DNA of 6,550 nucleotides from an uncultured Collinsella sp. (GCA_900764415.1 CAAFOA010000246.1:1-6550), one strand, 5' to 3'. Positions 1-6,494 are shown, counted from the stretch's first letter. Notes: generated from the letters alone by a model not told the origin. A program made the numbers and translations.

Positions 1-8
1 GGCTGCGG

Positions 9-26
9 GATGCGCATTGGTGCATA
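9..26 (+). promoter_or_regulatory. Candidate ArgR operator (ARG box) before argC
   Basis: An imperfect palindrome, TGCGC-N4-GTGCA at 11-24, lies nine bases upstream of the argC ribosome-binding site. ARG boxes bound by the arginine repressor ArgR have the same geometry, TGAAT-N4-ATTCA, in which the outer TG and CA are the most conserved positions. The inner half-site bases here are GC-rich and do not match the enteric or Bacillus consensus, so the assignment rests on spacing, symmetry and position. The window starts too close to show the promoter or a second box. It could also be a small mRNA hairpin (ATGCGC/GTGCAT with one G-U pair). Confidence 0.3.
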
Positions 27-47
27 ACTGCAGACAAGGAGTCTGAT

Positions 48-1118
48 ATGTCTTTAAAGGTTGGAATCGTCGGTGCGGCTGGATATGCCGGCGCCGAGCT
101 CATTCGCCTCGTCCTCGGTCATCCCGAGTTTGAACTTGCTGCCATTACGTCCAACGCCGATGCCGGCCAGCCGTTGTCTGCGGTGTATCCGAGTTTCGCC
201 GGCGTAAGCGATCTTGTCTTCACGACGCATGACGCCCCCGAGCTCAAGAACTGCGATGCGGTCTTTTTGGCCGTGCCGCACACGGCTGCCATGGCACAGG
301 TGCCCGCCCTGCTTGCCGCGGGAGTCTCCTGCATTGACCTCTCGGCCGACTATCGCCTGAGCGATCCGGCCACCTTTGAGGCCTGGTATGCCGCCGAGCA
401 CACGAGCCCCGAGCTACTCAAGACCCGCGCCTTTGGTCTGCCCGAGCTGTTCTGCCAGGATTTGGAGACCGCTGCATCCGACCACGCCGACGGCAAGCCC
501 GTACTGGTCGCCTGCGCCGGTTGCTATCCCACCGCAACGAGCCTTGCTGCCGCGCCTGCCGTGCGCGCTGGCTGGGTGGCCGAGAGCGGTCCCGTGATCG
601 TCGACGCTATCAGCGGCGTGACGGGTGCCGGTAAGTCCTGTAACGCCCGCACCCATTTTTGCAGCGCGGAGGAGAACCTGGAGGCCTATGGCGTGGGCAA
701 GCATCGTCACACGCCCGAAATCGAGCAGATCTTGGGCCTAACCGATCGCGTCGTCTTTACCCCGCACCTGGCACCGCTCAAGCGCGGTCTGCTCTCTACG
801 GTGACGATGCCGCTTGCGCCGCAGGCTATCGATACCTTGACCCTTGAGGACGTTGTCGACCATTACAAGCAGTTCTACGCCGGTTGCACCTTCGTGCGCG
901 TACTCGATGCCGGCCAGCAGCCCACGACGGCTTCGGTCGTCGGCACCAACGCCGCCCAAATCGGCCTCGCGCTCAACAAGCGCGCGGGCGTTCTGGTGGC
1001 TACGGGCGCCATCGACAATCTGTGCAAGGGTGCAGCAGGCCAGGCGGTCCAGTGCGCCAACATCGTTTTTGGCTTTGACGAGCGACGAGGCTTGCCCACA
1101 GTGGCGTGCCCGGTGTAG
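48..1118 (+). CDS. argC: N-acetyl-gamma-glutamyl-phosphate reductase
   Basis: ArgC carries out the NADPH-dependent reduction of N-acetylglutamyl 5-phosphate to N-acetylglutamate 5-semialdehyde, the third step of ornithine synthesis in the cytoplasm. The 356-residue length is normal for the family. The N-terminal Rossmann motif GAAGYAGAEL (9-18) binds NADP. The catalytic cysteine is Cys159 in AGCYPT, followed by SGVTGAGKS (189-197) and the YGVGKHRHTPEIEQ segment (214-227) with its conserved histidines. The usual P-G-C before the nucleophile is A-G-C here, with an extra Cys156. The ATG start has AAGGAG at 36-41 with six bases of spacing, and residue 4 onward (KVGIVGA) matches the expected N terminus. 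It is the first visible gene of the arg operon. The stop is followed by a 134-base gap containing a possible attenuator. The identification is firm. Confidence 0.97.
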   Translation: MSLKVGIVGAAGYAGAELIRLVLGHPEFELAAITSNADAGQPLSAVYPSFAGVSDLVFTTHDAPELKNCDAVFLAVPHTAAMAQVPALLAAGVSCIDLSADYRLSDPATFEAWYAAEHTSPELLKTRAFGLPELFCQDLETAASDHADGKPVLVACAGCYPTATSLAAAPAVRAGWVAESGPVIVDAISGVTGAGKSCNARTHFCSAEENLEAYGVGKHRHTPEIEQILGLTDRVVFTPHLAPLKRGLLSTVTMPLAPQAIDTLTLEDVVDHYKQFYAGCTFVRVLDAGQQPTTASVVGTNAAQIGLALNKRAGVLVATGAIDNLCKGAAGQAVQCANIVFGFDERRGLPTVACPV

Positions 1119-1147
1119 CACATTCGATTGTTAACGATTTGGTAGTC

Positions 1148-1226
1148 GGGCATCGAGTGGGGCGCCACTCTTAAGCTGGTCTCATGATTGTGGCTGGCAT
1201 GGCGCACCAACCGATGCCCATTTTTT
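1148..1226 (+). terminator. Possible intrinsic terminator or attenuator between argC and argJ
   Basis: A perfect 8-bp inverted repeat, GGGCATCG (1148-1155) and CGATGCCC (1212-1219), is followed by A and six Ts (1221-1226). The 56-base interior can fold further: AGTGG/CCACT (1156-1160 with 1165-1169) forms a short hairpin with a GGCGC-containing tip. That tip can alternatively pair with GGCGC at 1201-1205. A GC-rich stem ending in a T-run inside an operon suggests partial termination or attenuation, which would lower argJBD relative to argC. The large loop makes it weaker than a classic terminator. I saw no T-box motif or clear arginine leader peptide. Confidence 0.4.
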
Positions 1227-1252
1227 GTTTGACATAAGGAGTCATAAAGACG

Positions 1253-2521
1253 ATGAATGCTGAGCAGTTCGATATCAAGATTCGTGCCGTAGAGGGCGGC
1301 GTAACGGCGGCGGCCGGCTTTAAGGCGGCGGGCATCCATGCCGGATTCCGCAAGAATCCCGAGCGCCTGGATTACGCGCTCGTCGTGCCCGATAAACCCT
1401 GTCCCGGGGCCGGCGTGTTTACGACTAACCGCTTTTGTGCGGCGCCCGTGCAGGTGAGCCGTGCCAACCTGGGCGGCGCCGACAAGGGCTACGGCATCAT
1501 TGCCGGCGTTTCGGTCAACTCTGGCAATGCCAACGCCGCCACGGGTGAGACCGGTCTTGCCTGCGCGCGCGAGACCTGCAACATCGCCTCGCAGGTCATC
1601 GGCTGCGAGCCCCAGCAGATTCTGGTCGCCTCCACGGGCGTAATTGGTCAGATTCTGCCGATCGACACGTTTGAGACTGCCGTTCCCGCCGCCTACGAGG
1701 CGCTCTCCGACCACGGTGGCGCCGATGCCGCCCGCGCTATTATGACGACCGACACGCACTCCAAGGAGTATGCCGTGTGTTACCGCAGCGAGGCCGCGGG
1801 GCACGCAGGCAATGCCTATACGGTGGGTGGTATGTGCAAGGGCTCGGGCATGATCATGCCCAACATGGCCACCATGATCGCGGTCATCACTACCGATGCC
1901 CCTGTCGAGCCGGCGGCGCTCCATGCCTTGTTGCTCTCTACCGTCAAGCAGACCTTTAATAAGGTAACGGTCGACTCCGACACCTCGACTAACGACACCT
2001 GCATCATGCTTGCCTCCGGCGCTGCTGCCGCGGATGCCGAACCCATTGTCGAGGGCTCCGACGCCTTCGATGAGCTGGCCTTTGCCGTGCATGAGGTGTG
2101 CGAGAGCCTGGCGCGCAACATCGCCGCAGATGGCGAGGGCGCATCCAAGCTCGTGACGGTTAACGTCACCGGTGCCGCGAACGACGAGGAGGCCGATATC
2201 GCCGCCCGTGCTGTCGCCAACTCGCCGCTCGTCAAGACCTGCATCGCCGGCCACGACTGCAACTGGGGCCGCGTTGCCATGGCGCTCGGCAAGTGCGGCG
2301 TGCAATTTAACCAAGAAGATGTGTCCATCGATATGATGGGTATGCCCGTCTGCCGCGACGGCCTGACCGTTCCCTTTGACGAGGACGAGGCGCTGCGTCG
2401 CTTTGAGGCGCCCGAGATCGTGATCTCAGCAGACCTGGGCGCAGGGGACGCGGCGACCACCGTGTGGACTTGCGACCTCACGCACGAGTACATCTCCATT
2501 AACGGTGATTACCGTTCCTAG
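1253..2521 (+). CDS. argJ: Glutamate N-acetyltransferase / ornithine acetyltransferase
   Basis: ArgJ transfers acetyl from N-acetylornithine to glutamate, releasing ornithine and regenerating N-acetylglutamate. Bifunctional members also use acetyl-CoA to make N-acetylglutamate de novo. The 422-residue precursor is an Ntn-type enzyme that cleaves itself before a threonine. Here this is Thr207 in KGSGMIMPNMATM (196-208), giving an alpha chain of about 206 residues and a beta chain of about 216. Other family signatures are the oxyanion-hole segment STGVIG (127-132), VNSGNANAATG (88-98), DSDTSTNDT (241-249), GHDCNWGR (333-340) and the C-terminal INGDYRS. AAGGAG at 1236-1241 supports the ATG start with 11 bases of spacing. 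The family His before PNMAT is Met here. Whether this copy is mono- or bifunctional cannot be read from sequence. The absence of argA nearby says little, because only this window is visible. Confidence 0.97.
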   Translation: MNAEQFDIKIRAVEGGVTAAAGFKAAGIHAGFRKNPERLDYALVVPDKPCPGAGVFTTNRFCAAPVQVSRANLGGADKGYGIIAGVSVNSGNANAATGETGLACARETCNIASQVIGCEPQQILVASTGVIGQILPIDTFETAVPAAYEALSDHGGADAARAIMTTDTHSKEYAVCYRSEAAGHAGNAYTVGGMCKGSGMIMPNMATMIAVITTDAPVEPAALHALLLSTVKQTFNKVTVDSDTSTNDTCIMLASGAAAADAEPIVEGSDAFDELAFAVHEVCESLARNIAADGEGASKLVTVNVTGAANDEEADIAARAVANSPLVKTCIAGHDCNWGRVAMALGKCGVQFNQEDVSIDMMGMPVCRDGLTVPFDEDEALRRFEAPEIVISADLGAGDAATTVWTCDLTHEYISINGDYRS

Positions 2522-2530
2522 AGTCCCGAT

Positions 2531-2574
2531 GTGCCGCGCGTCCCGCTGCAATCGCGGGCAACGAGGTGCGGCGC
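2531..2574 (+). repeat. Nested hairpin in the argJ-argB gap
   Basis: Bases 2531-2537 pair with 2568-2574 (seven pairs, one G-T wobble). Inside, CCCGC (2542-2546) pairs with GCGGG (2554-2558) around a seven-base loop. No T-run follows, so this is unlikely to be a terminator. In the mRNA it would sit about 20 bases before the argB ribosome-binding site, where it could affect RNA processing, stability or translation. Its function is unknown, and chance pairing in GC-rich DNA is possible. Confidence 0.35.
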
Positions 2575-2592
2575 GATAGCTACACGAAAGAC

Positions 2593-2605
2593 GAGGCAGA
2601 CTATG
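2593..2605 (+). promoter_or_regulatory. argB ribosome-binding site that fixes the start codon
   Basis: GAGG at 2593-2596 lies six bases before ATG 2603. An in-frame GTG at 2531 would add 24 residues (MPRVPLQSRATRCG...) that do not resemble an NAG kinase N terminus and would be encoded by the hairpin region. The GTG lacks a convincing Shine-Dalgarno sequence, so ATG 2603 is preferred. Confidence 0.6.
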
Positions 2606-3583
2606 AAGTTCGCACGCGATTGCCGCTCGAACGAATCCAACGAAGTTACCGCGCAGCTGCTGTTCGAGGCGCTGCCATGGATTAAGAACCTGACCGGTAA
2701 GACGGTCGTTATCAAGTACGGCGGTGCCGCCATGGTCGACGAGCAACTGCGTCGTGACGTGATGAGCGACATCGTCTTGCTCAAGATTATCGGCATGCGT
2801 CCTGTTATCGTCCACGGTGGCGGCAAGGCCATCAACGAGGCGCTCAGCCACTACGACATCCCCGTCGAGTTTAAGAACGGCCAGCGCGTGACTACGCCTG
2901 CCACCATGGACATCGTGCGCGAGGTACTGGGTGGCAAGGTCAATCAGGAGCTGGTCGCGGCGCTCAACCACCACGGCAACCTGGCCGTGGGCGTGTCCGG
3001 CAGCGACGCCGGCACCCTTATCGCCGAGCCACTCGACCCAGAGCTCGGCCGCGTAGGCAAGGTCACGCACGTCAACACCGACTATATCGAGCGTTTGCTC
3101 GACAGCGAGTACATTCCCGTTATCGCCACGGTCGCGGCGGGGGAGGACGGCGGCTTCTTTAACATCAACGCCGATACCGCCGCCGGTGCCGTCGCGGCGG
3201 CGCTCCACGCGCATAAGGTGATCTTCCTTACCGACGTCGATGGCCTGTATAAGGACTTTAGCGACAAGGATTCGCTTATCTCCAACCTGACGCTCGACGA
3301 GGTTAATGAGATGCTCTATGGGGGCGAGGTCGACAAAGGCATGATTCCCAAGCTACGCGCCACCGTCGATGCGCTTACCGCTGGCGTTTTCCGGGCTCAC
3401 ATCATCAACGGCACGACGCCGCACTCGCTGCTCCTGGAGCTGCTGACCGATGCTGGTGTCGGCACCGTGATCCACTCCACCGAGACGGCCTACGAGTTCG
3501 ATACGCATCCGCACCCGCTTTCGACGTTTGCGGCGCGCCTGACCGAGAACCTCGACGAGGTCGAGAAGCTCCAGACGGTCTAG
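2603..3583 (+). CDS. argB: Acetylglutamate kinase
   Basis: ArgB is an amino-acid-kinase-fold enzyme that phosphorylates the gamma-carboxyl of N-acetylglutamate with ATP. It is commonly the arginine-feedback control point of the cyclic pathway. With the ATG at 2603 the protein has 326 residues, longer than the usual 290-300. Visible motifs are the phosphate-binding VVIKYGGAAM (35-44, Lys38), the substrate loop VHGGGKAINE (70-79), GVSGSDAGTLIAE (130-142), NINADTAAGA (187-196) and GGEVDKGMIPKL (240-251) with Lys250. About 30 residues precede the kinase core, compatible with the N-terminal helix found in arginine-sensitive hexameric enzymes; feedback inhibition is an inference. The normal C terminus falls near GVGTVI (285-290), so about 35 residues (STETAYEFDTHPHPLSTFAA...) form a C-terminal tail. 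The familiar SGKD is SGSD. The gene lies 81 bases after argJ. Confidence 0.96.
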   Translation: MKFARDCRSNESNEVTAQLLFEALPWIKNLTGKTVVIKYGGAAMVDEQLRRDVMSDIVLLKIIGMRPVIVHGGGKAINEALSHYDIPVEFKNGQRVTTPATMDIVREVLGGKVNQELVAALNHHGNLAVGVSGSDAGTLIAEPLDPELGRVGKVTHVNTDYIERLLDSEYIPVIATVAAGEDGGFFNINADTAAGAVAAALHAHKVIFLTDVDGLYKDFSDKDSLISNLTLDEVNEMLYGGEVDKGMIPKLRATVDALTAGVFRAHIINGTTPHSLLLELLTDAGVGTVIHSTETAYEFDTHPHPLSTFAARLTENLDEVEKLQTV

Positions 3584-3621
3584 CTGACCCGCGGTCGTCG
3601 CGTCCCTGCACCCATAGCCCT

Positions 3622-3635
3622 GCGCCGTACGGCGC
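3622..3635 (+). repeat. 14-base perfect palindrome before argD
   Basis: GCGCCGTACGGCGC is a perfect palindrome that ends six bases before the AAAGG ribosome-binding site (3642-3646) of argD. As RNA it gives a five-pair stem with a GTAC loop. As DNA it could be a protein-binding dyad. No T-run follows. It lies in the 69-base argB-argD gap. The role is unknown. Confidence 0.35.
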
Positions 3636-3652
3636 CCAACGAAAGGCATCCC

Positions 3653-4936
3653 ATGTCACTTGCAACTCAACAATCGCTCGAATCCCATTACGTTATGCAT
3701 ACCTTTGGCCGCTCGCCGGTAGAGTTTGTCGAAGGCCACGGCATGAAGCTCACCGGCGATGACGGCCGTGAGTATCTTGATTTTCTTGCCGGTATCGGTG
3801 TGTGCAGCCTTGGCCACGGCAACGCTGCAGTGCTCTCGGCGCTCGAGGCACAGACCAAAAAGCTCATGCATGTCTCCAATTACTTCTACATCGAGCAGCG
3901 TGGCCAGGTCGCGGCGCTGCTGTCCAAGCTTGCCAACGACGACGTAGATGGTGCGTGCGTGCTGGCCGATGCCGTCGCCGCCGGCGATGAGACCACGGCC
4001 GCTGCGCTCGGTGCCCCGGCTGCGGACGAGCAGGTGTGGGAGACGTTCTTTGCCAATTCTGGTGCCGAAGCCAACGAGGGCTCGATGAAGCTCGCACGTC
4101 TGTACGCCAAGCGTGCTGGTAACGGCGGCAACACCATCGTATGCATGCGCGGCGGTTTCCACGGCCGTACGCTCGAGACCATTGCGGCCACCATGCAGGA
4201 TTGGCTACAGGATAGCTTCCGCCCGCTGCCGGGTGGCTTTGTGGCCTGCACGCCCAACGATGTCGATGAGCTGCGTGCAATCTTTAAGCAGCTGGGAAGC
4301 GAGATTTGCGCCGTCATGCTCGAGCCGATTCAGGGCGAGAGCGGTGTGCACCCCATGACCGAGGAGTTTATGACGGCGGCGCGCGACTTGGCGCACGAGG
4401 TGGGCGCCGTTCTTATCGCCGACGAGGTCCAGTGTGGCATCTTCCGCTCCGGCAAGCCGTTTGCATTCCAGACCTATGGCGTGGAGCCCGACATTATGAG
4501 CCTTGCCAAGGGCATTGCCGATGGCGTGCCCATGGGTGCCGTGGTGGCAAAGAAGGAGATCGCCGACGTGTTTAAGCCCGGCGACCACGGCTCGACCTTT
4601 GGCGGTAGCTGCTTGGCTGTCGCGGCGTGCGCCGCGACGCTCTCCGCGCTCGTGCGCGGCGATTATGGCGAGCATGCTGCCAAGGTGGGTGCTTATATGG
4701 AGGCAAAGCTCGCCAAGTTACCGCACGTTACCGAGGTGCGCGGCCGCGGCTTGATGCTCGGCTGCGACTTGGATGACGCTGCGGGCGATGCACATGACAT
4801 TGTTGCCCGCGCGTTGGCCGCCGGCGCCGTGATTAACGCTACTGGTGCCCACACGCTGCGTTTCCTGCCGCCGCTTGTCTGCGAGGAAGCCGACGTGGAT
4901 AGCCTGATCGAGATTTTGTCGAACGTTTTGGCCTAA
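3653..4936 (+). CDS. argD: Acetylornithine aminotransferase
   Basis: ArgD is a class-III PLP-dependent aminotransferase that converts N-acetylglutamate 5-semialdehyde plus glutamate to N-acetylornithine plus 2-oxoglutarate. Recognisable elements are YLDFLAGIGVCSLGHGN (41-57), FFANSGAEANEGSMKLAR (132-149), GGFHGRTL (167-174), EPIQGESGV (224-232), IADEVQCGIFRSG (255-267) with the PLP-contacting Asp257, MSLAKGIADGVPMGA (282-296) with the Schiff-base Lys286, GSTFGGS (313-319) and LRFLPPL (402-408). The length of 427 exceeds the usual 390-405, because an Ala/Asp/Glu-rich stretch (about 96-128) is inserted before FFANSGAEANE. AAAGG at 3642-3646, six bases upstream, supports the ATG. As the last gene of the operon it is followed by a strong terminator-like stem. 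Related class-III enzymes (ornithine or succinylornithine aminotransferases) look similar, but the operon context settles argD. Confidence 0.96.
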   Translation: MSLATQQSLESHYVMHTFGRSPVEFVEGHGMKLTGDDGREYLDFLAGIGVCSLGHGNAAVLSALEAQTKKLMHVSNYFYIEQRGQVAALLSKLANDDVDGACVLADAVAAGDETTAAALGAPAADEQVWETFFANSGAEANEGSMKLARLYAKRAGNGGNTIVCMRGGFHGRTLETIAATMQDWLQDSFRPLPGGFVACTPNDVDELRAIFKQLGSEICAVMLEPIQGESGVHPMTEEFMTAARDLAHEVGAVLIADEVQCGIFRSGKPFAFQTYGVEPDIMSLAKGIADGVPMGAVVAKKEIADVFKPGDHGSTFGGSCLAVAACAATLSALVRGDYGEHAAKVGAYMEAKLAKLPHVTEVRGRGLMLGCDLDDAAGDAHDIVARALAAGAVINATGAHTLRFLPPLVCEEADVDSLIEILSNVLA

Positions 4937-4961
4937 CACAACGCAATAGCTCAATTTGGAC

Positions 4962-5024
4962 CGGGTTCCGGACTGCGGACGTGGCATTTACGGCACGATT
5001 CAGCGGTCTGGAGCCCGTTTTGTT
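4962..5024 (+). terminator. Intrinsic terminator closing the arg operon
   Basis: Bases 4962-4976 pair with 5003-5017 across all 15 positions (12 Watson-Crick pairs and three G-U wobbles), enclosing a 26-base loop, and TTTTGTT (5018-5024) follows at once. It begins 25 bases after the argD stop. Stem plus T-tail is the standard rho-independent pattern, so transcription most likely ends here and argD is the last gene. The wobbles are strand-specific: on the other strand they become A-C mismatches, and there is no T-run, so it should work for + transcripts only. The longish loop leaves open that it is a dispersed palindromic repeat. Confidence 0.65.
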
Positions 5025-5044
5025 GCCGATTTGCGATGGGCAAA

Positions 5045-5072
5045 GGTGGCGCGCGCAGACGTGGTGTAAGAG
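5045..5072 (+). repeat. IS terminal inverted repeat, distal to transposase start (IRR)
   Basis: The repeat begins GGTGGCGC and ends GTGGTGTAAGAG, and it matches the reverse complement of 6523-6550 at 23 of 28 positions. The inner 12 bases are identical, and all five mismatches lie in the outer 16. It sits 20 bases beyond the T-tail of the argD terminator and 32 bases past the transposase stop. The transposase of this family binds the inner part and cleaves at the tip. Confidence 0.8.
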
Positions 5073-5104
5073 TGTCCTGAGGTCCGTCGCTGCAAGCCCC
5101 GATG

Positions 5105-6439
5105 TTACTCCTTCTTGAGGCCGCGCTTCTCGACTATCTCGTCCACTATCTCCCTGGCGCGCCGCCCGAGCGCGCGGCGCCTCCCCTCTGTCGGGGCCGG
5201 CCTGTCCGCGGGCTCGGCGAAGCCCTCGGCGGCCGAGGCCTCGGAGAACACGCGCTGCTGGGACCACTGCCCCTCGGTCTCCATGAGGCTCGCGCACGTC
5301 AGGCGCAGCATCGACTCCCTCGAGGGGAAGGACTGCACGACCCTGTAGCGGCGCTTGATCTCGCGGTTGGCGCGCTCCTGGACGTTGTTGGTTCGGAGCT
5401 TGGCCCAGTGCGCCCTGGGGAAGGCCGTGAACGCCAGCGCGGAGTCCTCGGCCTGCTCGAAGACCTCGCCGGCCCTGGCGGACACCGACGCCACCCAGGG
5501 CGCCGCCTCGGCCCACACGCAGCGCGCGAGGTCGGGGTCGTCCTGGTAGACCGCGGCGTGCACGAGGTCCCTGACGGCCGCCTTGGAGTCCTCGGGCCTG
5601 CCCGAGCAGGCGCTCTGGAGGTTGCGCTGCAGGTGCGTCACGCAGCGCTGCCAGGCGCAGCCCTGGAACAGGCGCGAGACGGCGGCCACGAGCCCGGCGT
5701 GGCTGTCGGAGACCACGAGGCGAACGCCGGCCAGCCCGCGCTCGCGCAGCCCGCCGAGGAATGCCGCCCAGGAGTCCTCGCTCTCGGTGTCGACCACGTC
5801 GCAGCCCAGGAAGTGCTTGCGCCCGTCGGCGCCCAGCCCGATCGCGGTCACGACGCCCTGCGAGACGACCGACGAGCCGACCCTGCAGCTCATGTAGGTG
5901 GCGTCGAGCCACAGGTAGCAGCACGGCGTGCCCGAAAGGTCGCGGCGGCGGAACTCCGCCACCTCGGCGTCGAGGTCGGAGCAGAGGCTCGAGACCTCCG
6001 AGCTCGACAGCGAGGATATGCCCAGCTTGGACGCCACGCGCTCGACCTTGCGGGTGGACACGCCGCACACGTACATCTCCTGCACGATGGCGGCCACCGA
6101 GGTGTCGACGCGCGACCATCGCGCGAGCATGCCCTCGGGGTAGTAGGTGCCGTGCCTGAGCTTGGGTATCTCGAGCTCCACGTCGCCCACGGCGGTCTTG
6201 AGCGACCTGGGGCGGTAGCCGTTGCGGCTGTTCTCCCTGCCGTCGCTGCGCTCGTTGCGGCTCGCGCCGCACATCTGCTGGGCCTCGGAGTCCATCAGCG
6301 CGTTCATCACGCCGCCCAGCACCCTGCACGCGAACTCGCGCGCGTCGCCGCACTCCTGCCAAAGCCTCGCCGCCTCGAGGGCCTCGTCGCGGCCGAGGCG
6401 CAGTACACTCTCTTCTTGGGGCATCGCCTTTCCTTCCAT
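5105..6439 (-). CDS. IS256-family (Mutator-type) DDE transposase
   Basis: This is the transposase that cuts and joins the ends of its own IS. The 444 residues are slightly longer than the typical 390-420. The N-terminal DNA-binding region includes SRNGYRPR (71-78) and EIPKLRHGTYYPEG (90-103). The RNase-H-like catalytic core carries Asp179 in WLDATYMSCR, Asp245 in VVSDSHAGL and Glu355 in TNNVQERANREIKRR, which is the DDE triad. The C-x2-H signature of the Mutator/IS256 group lies between the second and third acidic residues (Cys266, His269 in RCVTHLQRN). The basic C-terminal tail (about 418-444) is extra. The gene reads through without frameshift, so it may be active. Two starts are plausible: ATG at 6439 has GAAGG six bases upstream, while ATG at 6424 (giving MPQEESVLRLG..., 439 residues) has GAAGG seven bases upstream. 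A promoter lies at 6467-6494. No terminator is evident after the stop. Confidence 0.95.
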   Translation of the reverse strand: MEGKAMPQEESVLRLGRDEALEAARLWQECGDAREFACRVLGGVMNALMDSEAQQMCGASRNERSDGRENSRNGYRPRSLKTAVGDVELEIPKLRHGTYYPEGMLARWSRVDTSVAAIVQEMYVCGVSTRKVERVASKLGISSLSSSEVSSLCSDLDAEVAEFRRRDLSGTPCCYLWLDATYMSCRVGSSVVSQGVVTAIGLGADGRKHFLGCDVVDTESEDSWAAFLGGLRERGLAGVRLVVSDSHAGLVAAVSRLFQGCAWQRCVTHLQRNLQSACSGRPEDSKAAVRDLVHAAVYQDDPDLARCVWAEAAPWVASVSARAGEVFEQAEDSALAFTAFPRAHWAKLRTNNVQERANREIKRRYRVVQSFPSRESMLRLTCASLMETEGQWSQQRVFSEASAAEGFAEPADRPAPTEGRRRALGRRAREIVDEIVEKRGLKKE

Positions 6440-6466
6440 TCGTCACCTTCATTACTCCAACGACGA

Positions 6467-6494
6467 ATTCTAGGCGGTGTCCCCTCCCTTTCAA
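6467..6494 (-). promoter_or_regulatory. Candidate transposase promoter
   Basis: On the - strand, TTGAAA (6494-6489) and TAGAAT (6472-6467) are separated by 16 bases. Each hexamer matches five of six positions of the sigma70 -35 and -10 consensus. Transcription would begin near 6460, leaving about 20 bases before the ATG at 6439 and including its GAAGG ribosome-binding site. The -35 box lies inside the small palindrome 6486-6501, so a bound protein or a cruciform there could modulate it. Confidence 0.6.

Noticed and set aside
1229..1234. Perfect TTGACA -35 hexamer before argJ
   Set aside because: It abuts the ribosome-binding site and start codon. A matching -10 would fall at the argJ start itself, and none is present there.
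1119..1252. T-box riboswitch in the argC-argJ gap
   Set aside because: There is no T-box consensus (AGGGTGGNACCGCG-like), and the gap is too short for a specifier stem plus terminator/antiterminator.
875..2314. Long antisense open frame (479 codons) opposite argC and argJ
   Set aside because: It spans two well-supported genes and their gap on the opposite strand, its protein is low-complexity and without recognisable motifs, and such frames are common in GC-rich coding DNA.
2531..2602. Upstream GTG start for argB adding 24 residues
   Set aside because: The added residues do not look like an NAG kinase and coincide with a hairpin. The ATG at 2603 has a GAGG at proper spacing.
4962..5024. Bidirectional terminator also serving the convergent transposase
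   Set aside because: On the - strand the three wobble pairs become A-C mismatches and no T-run follows the stem, so it should not terminate transposase transcripts efficiently.
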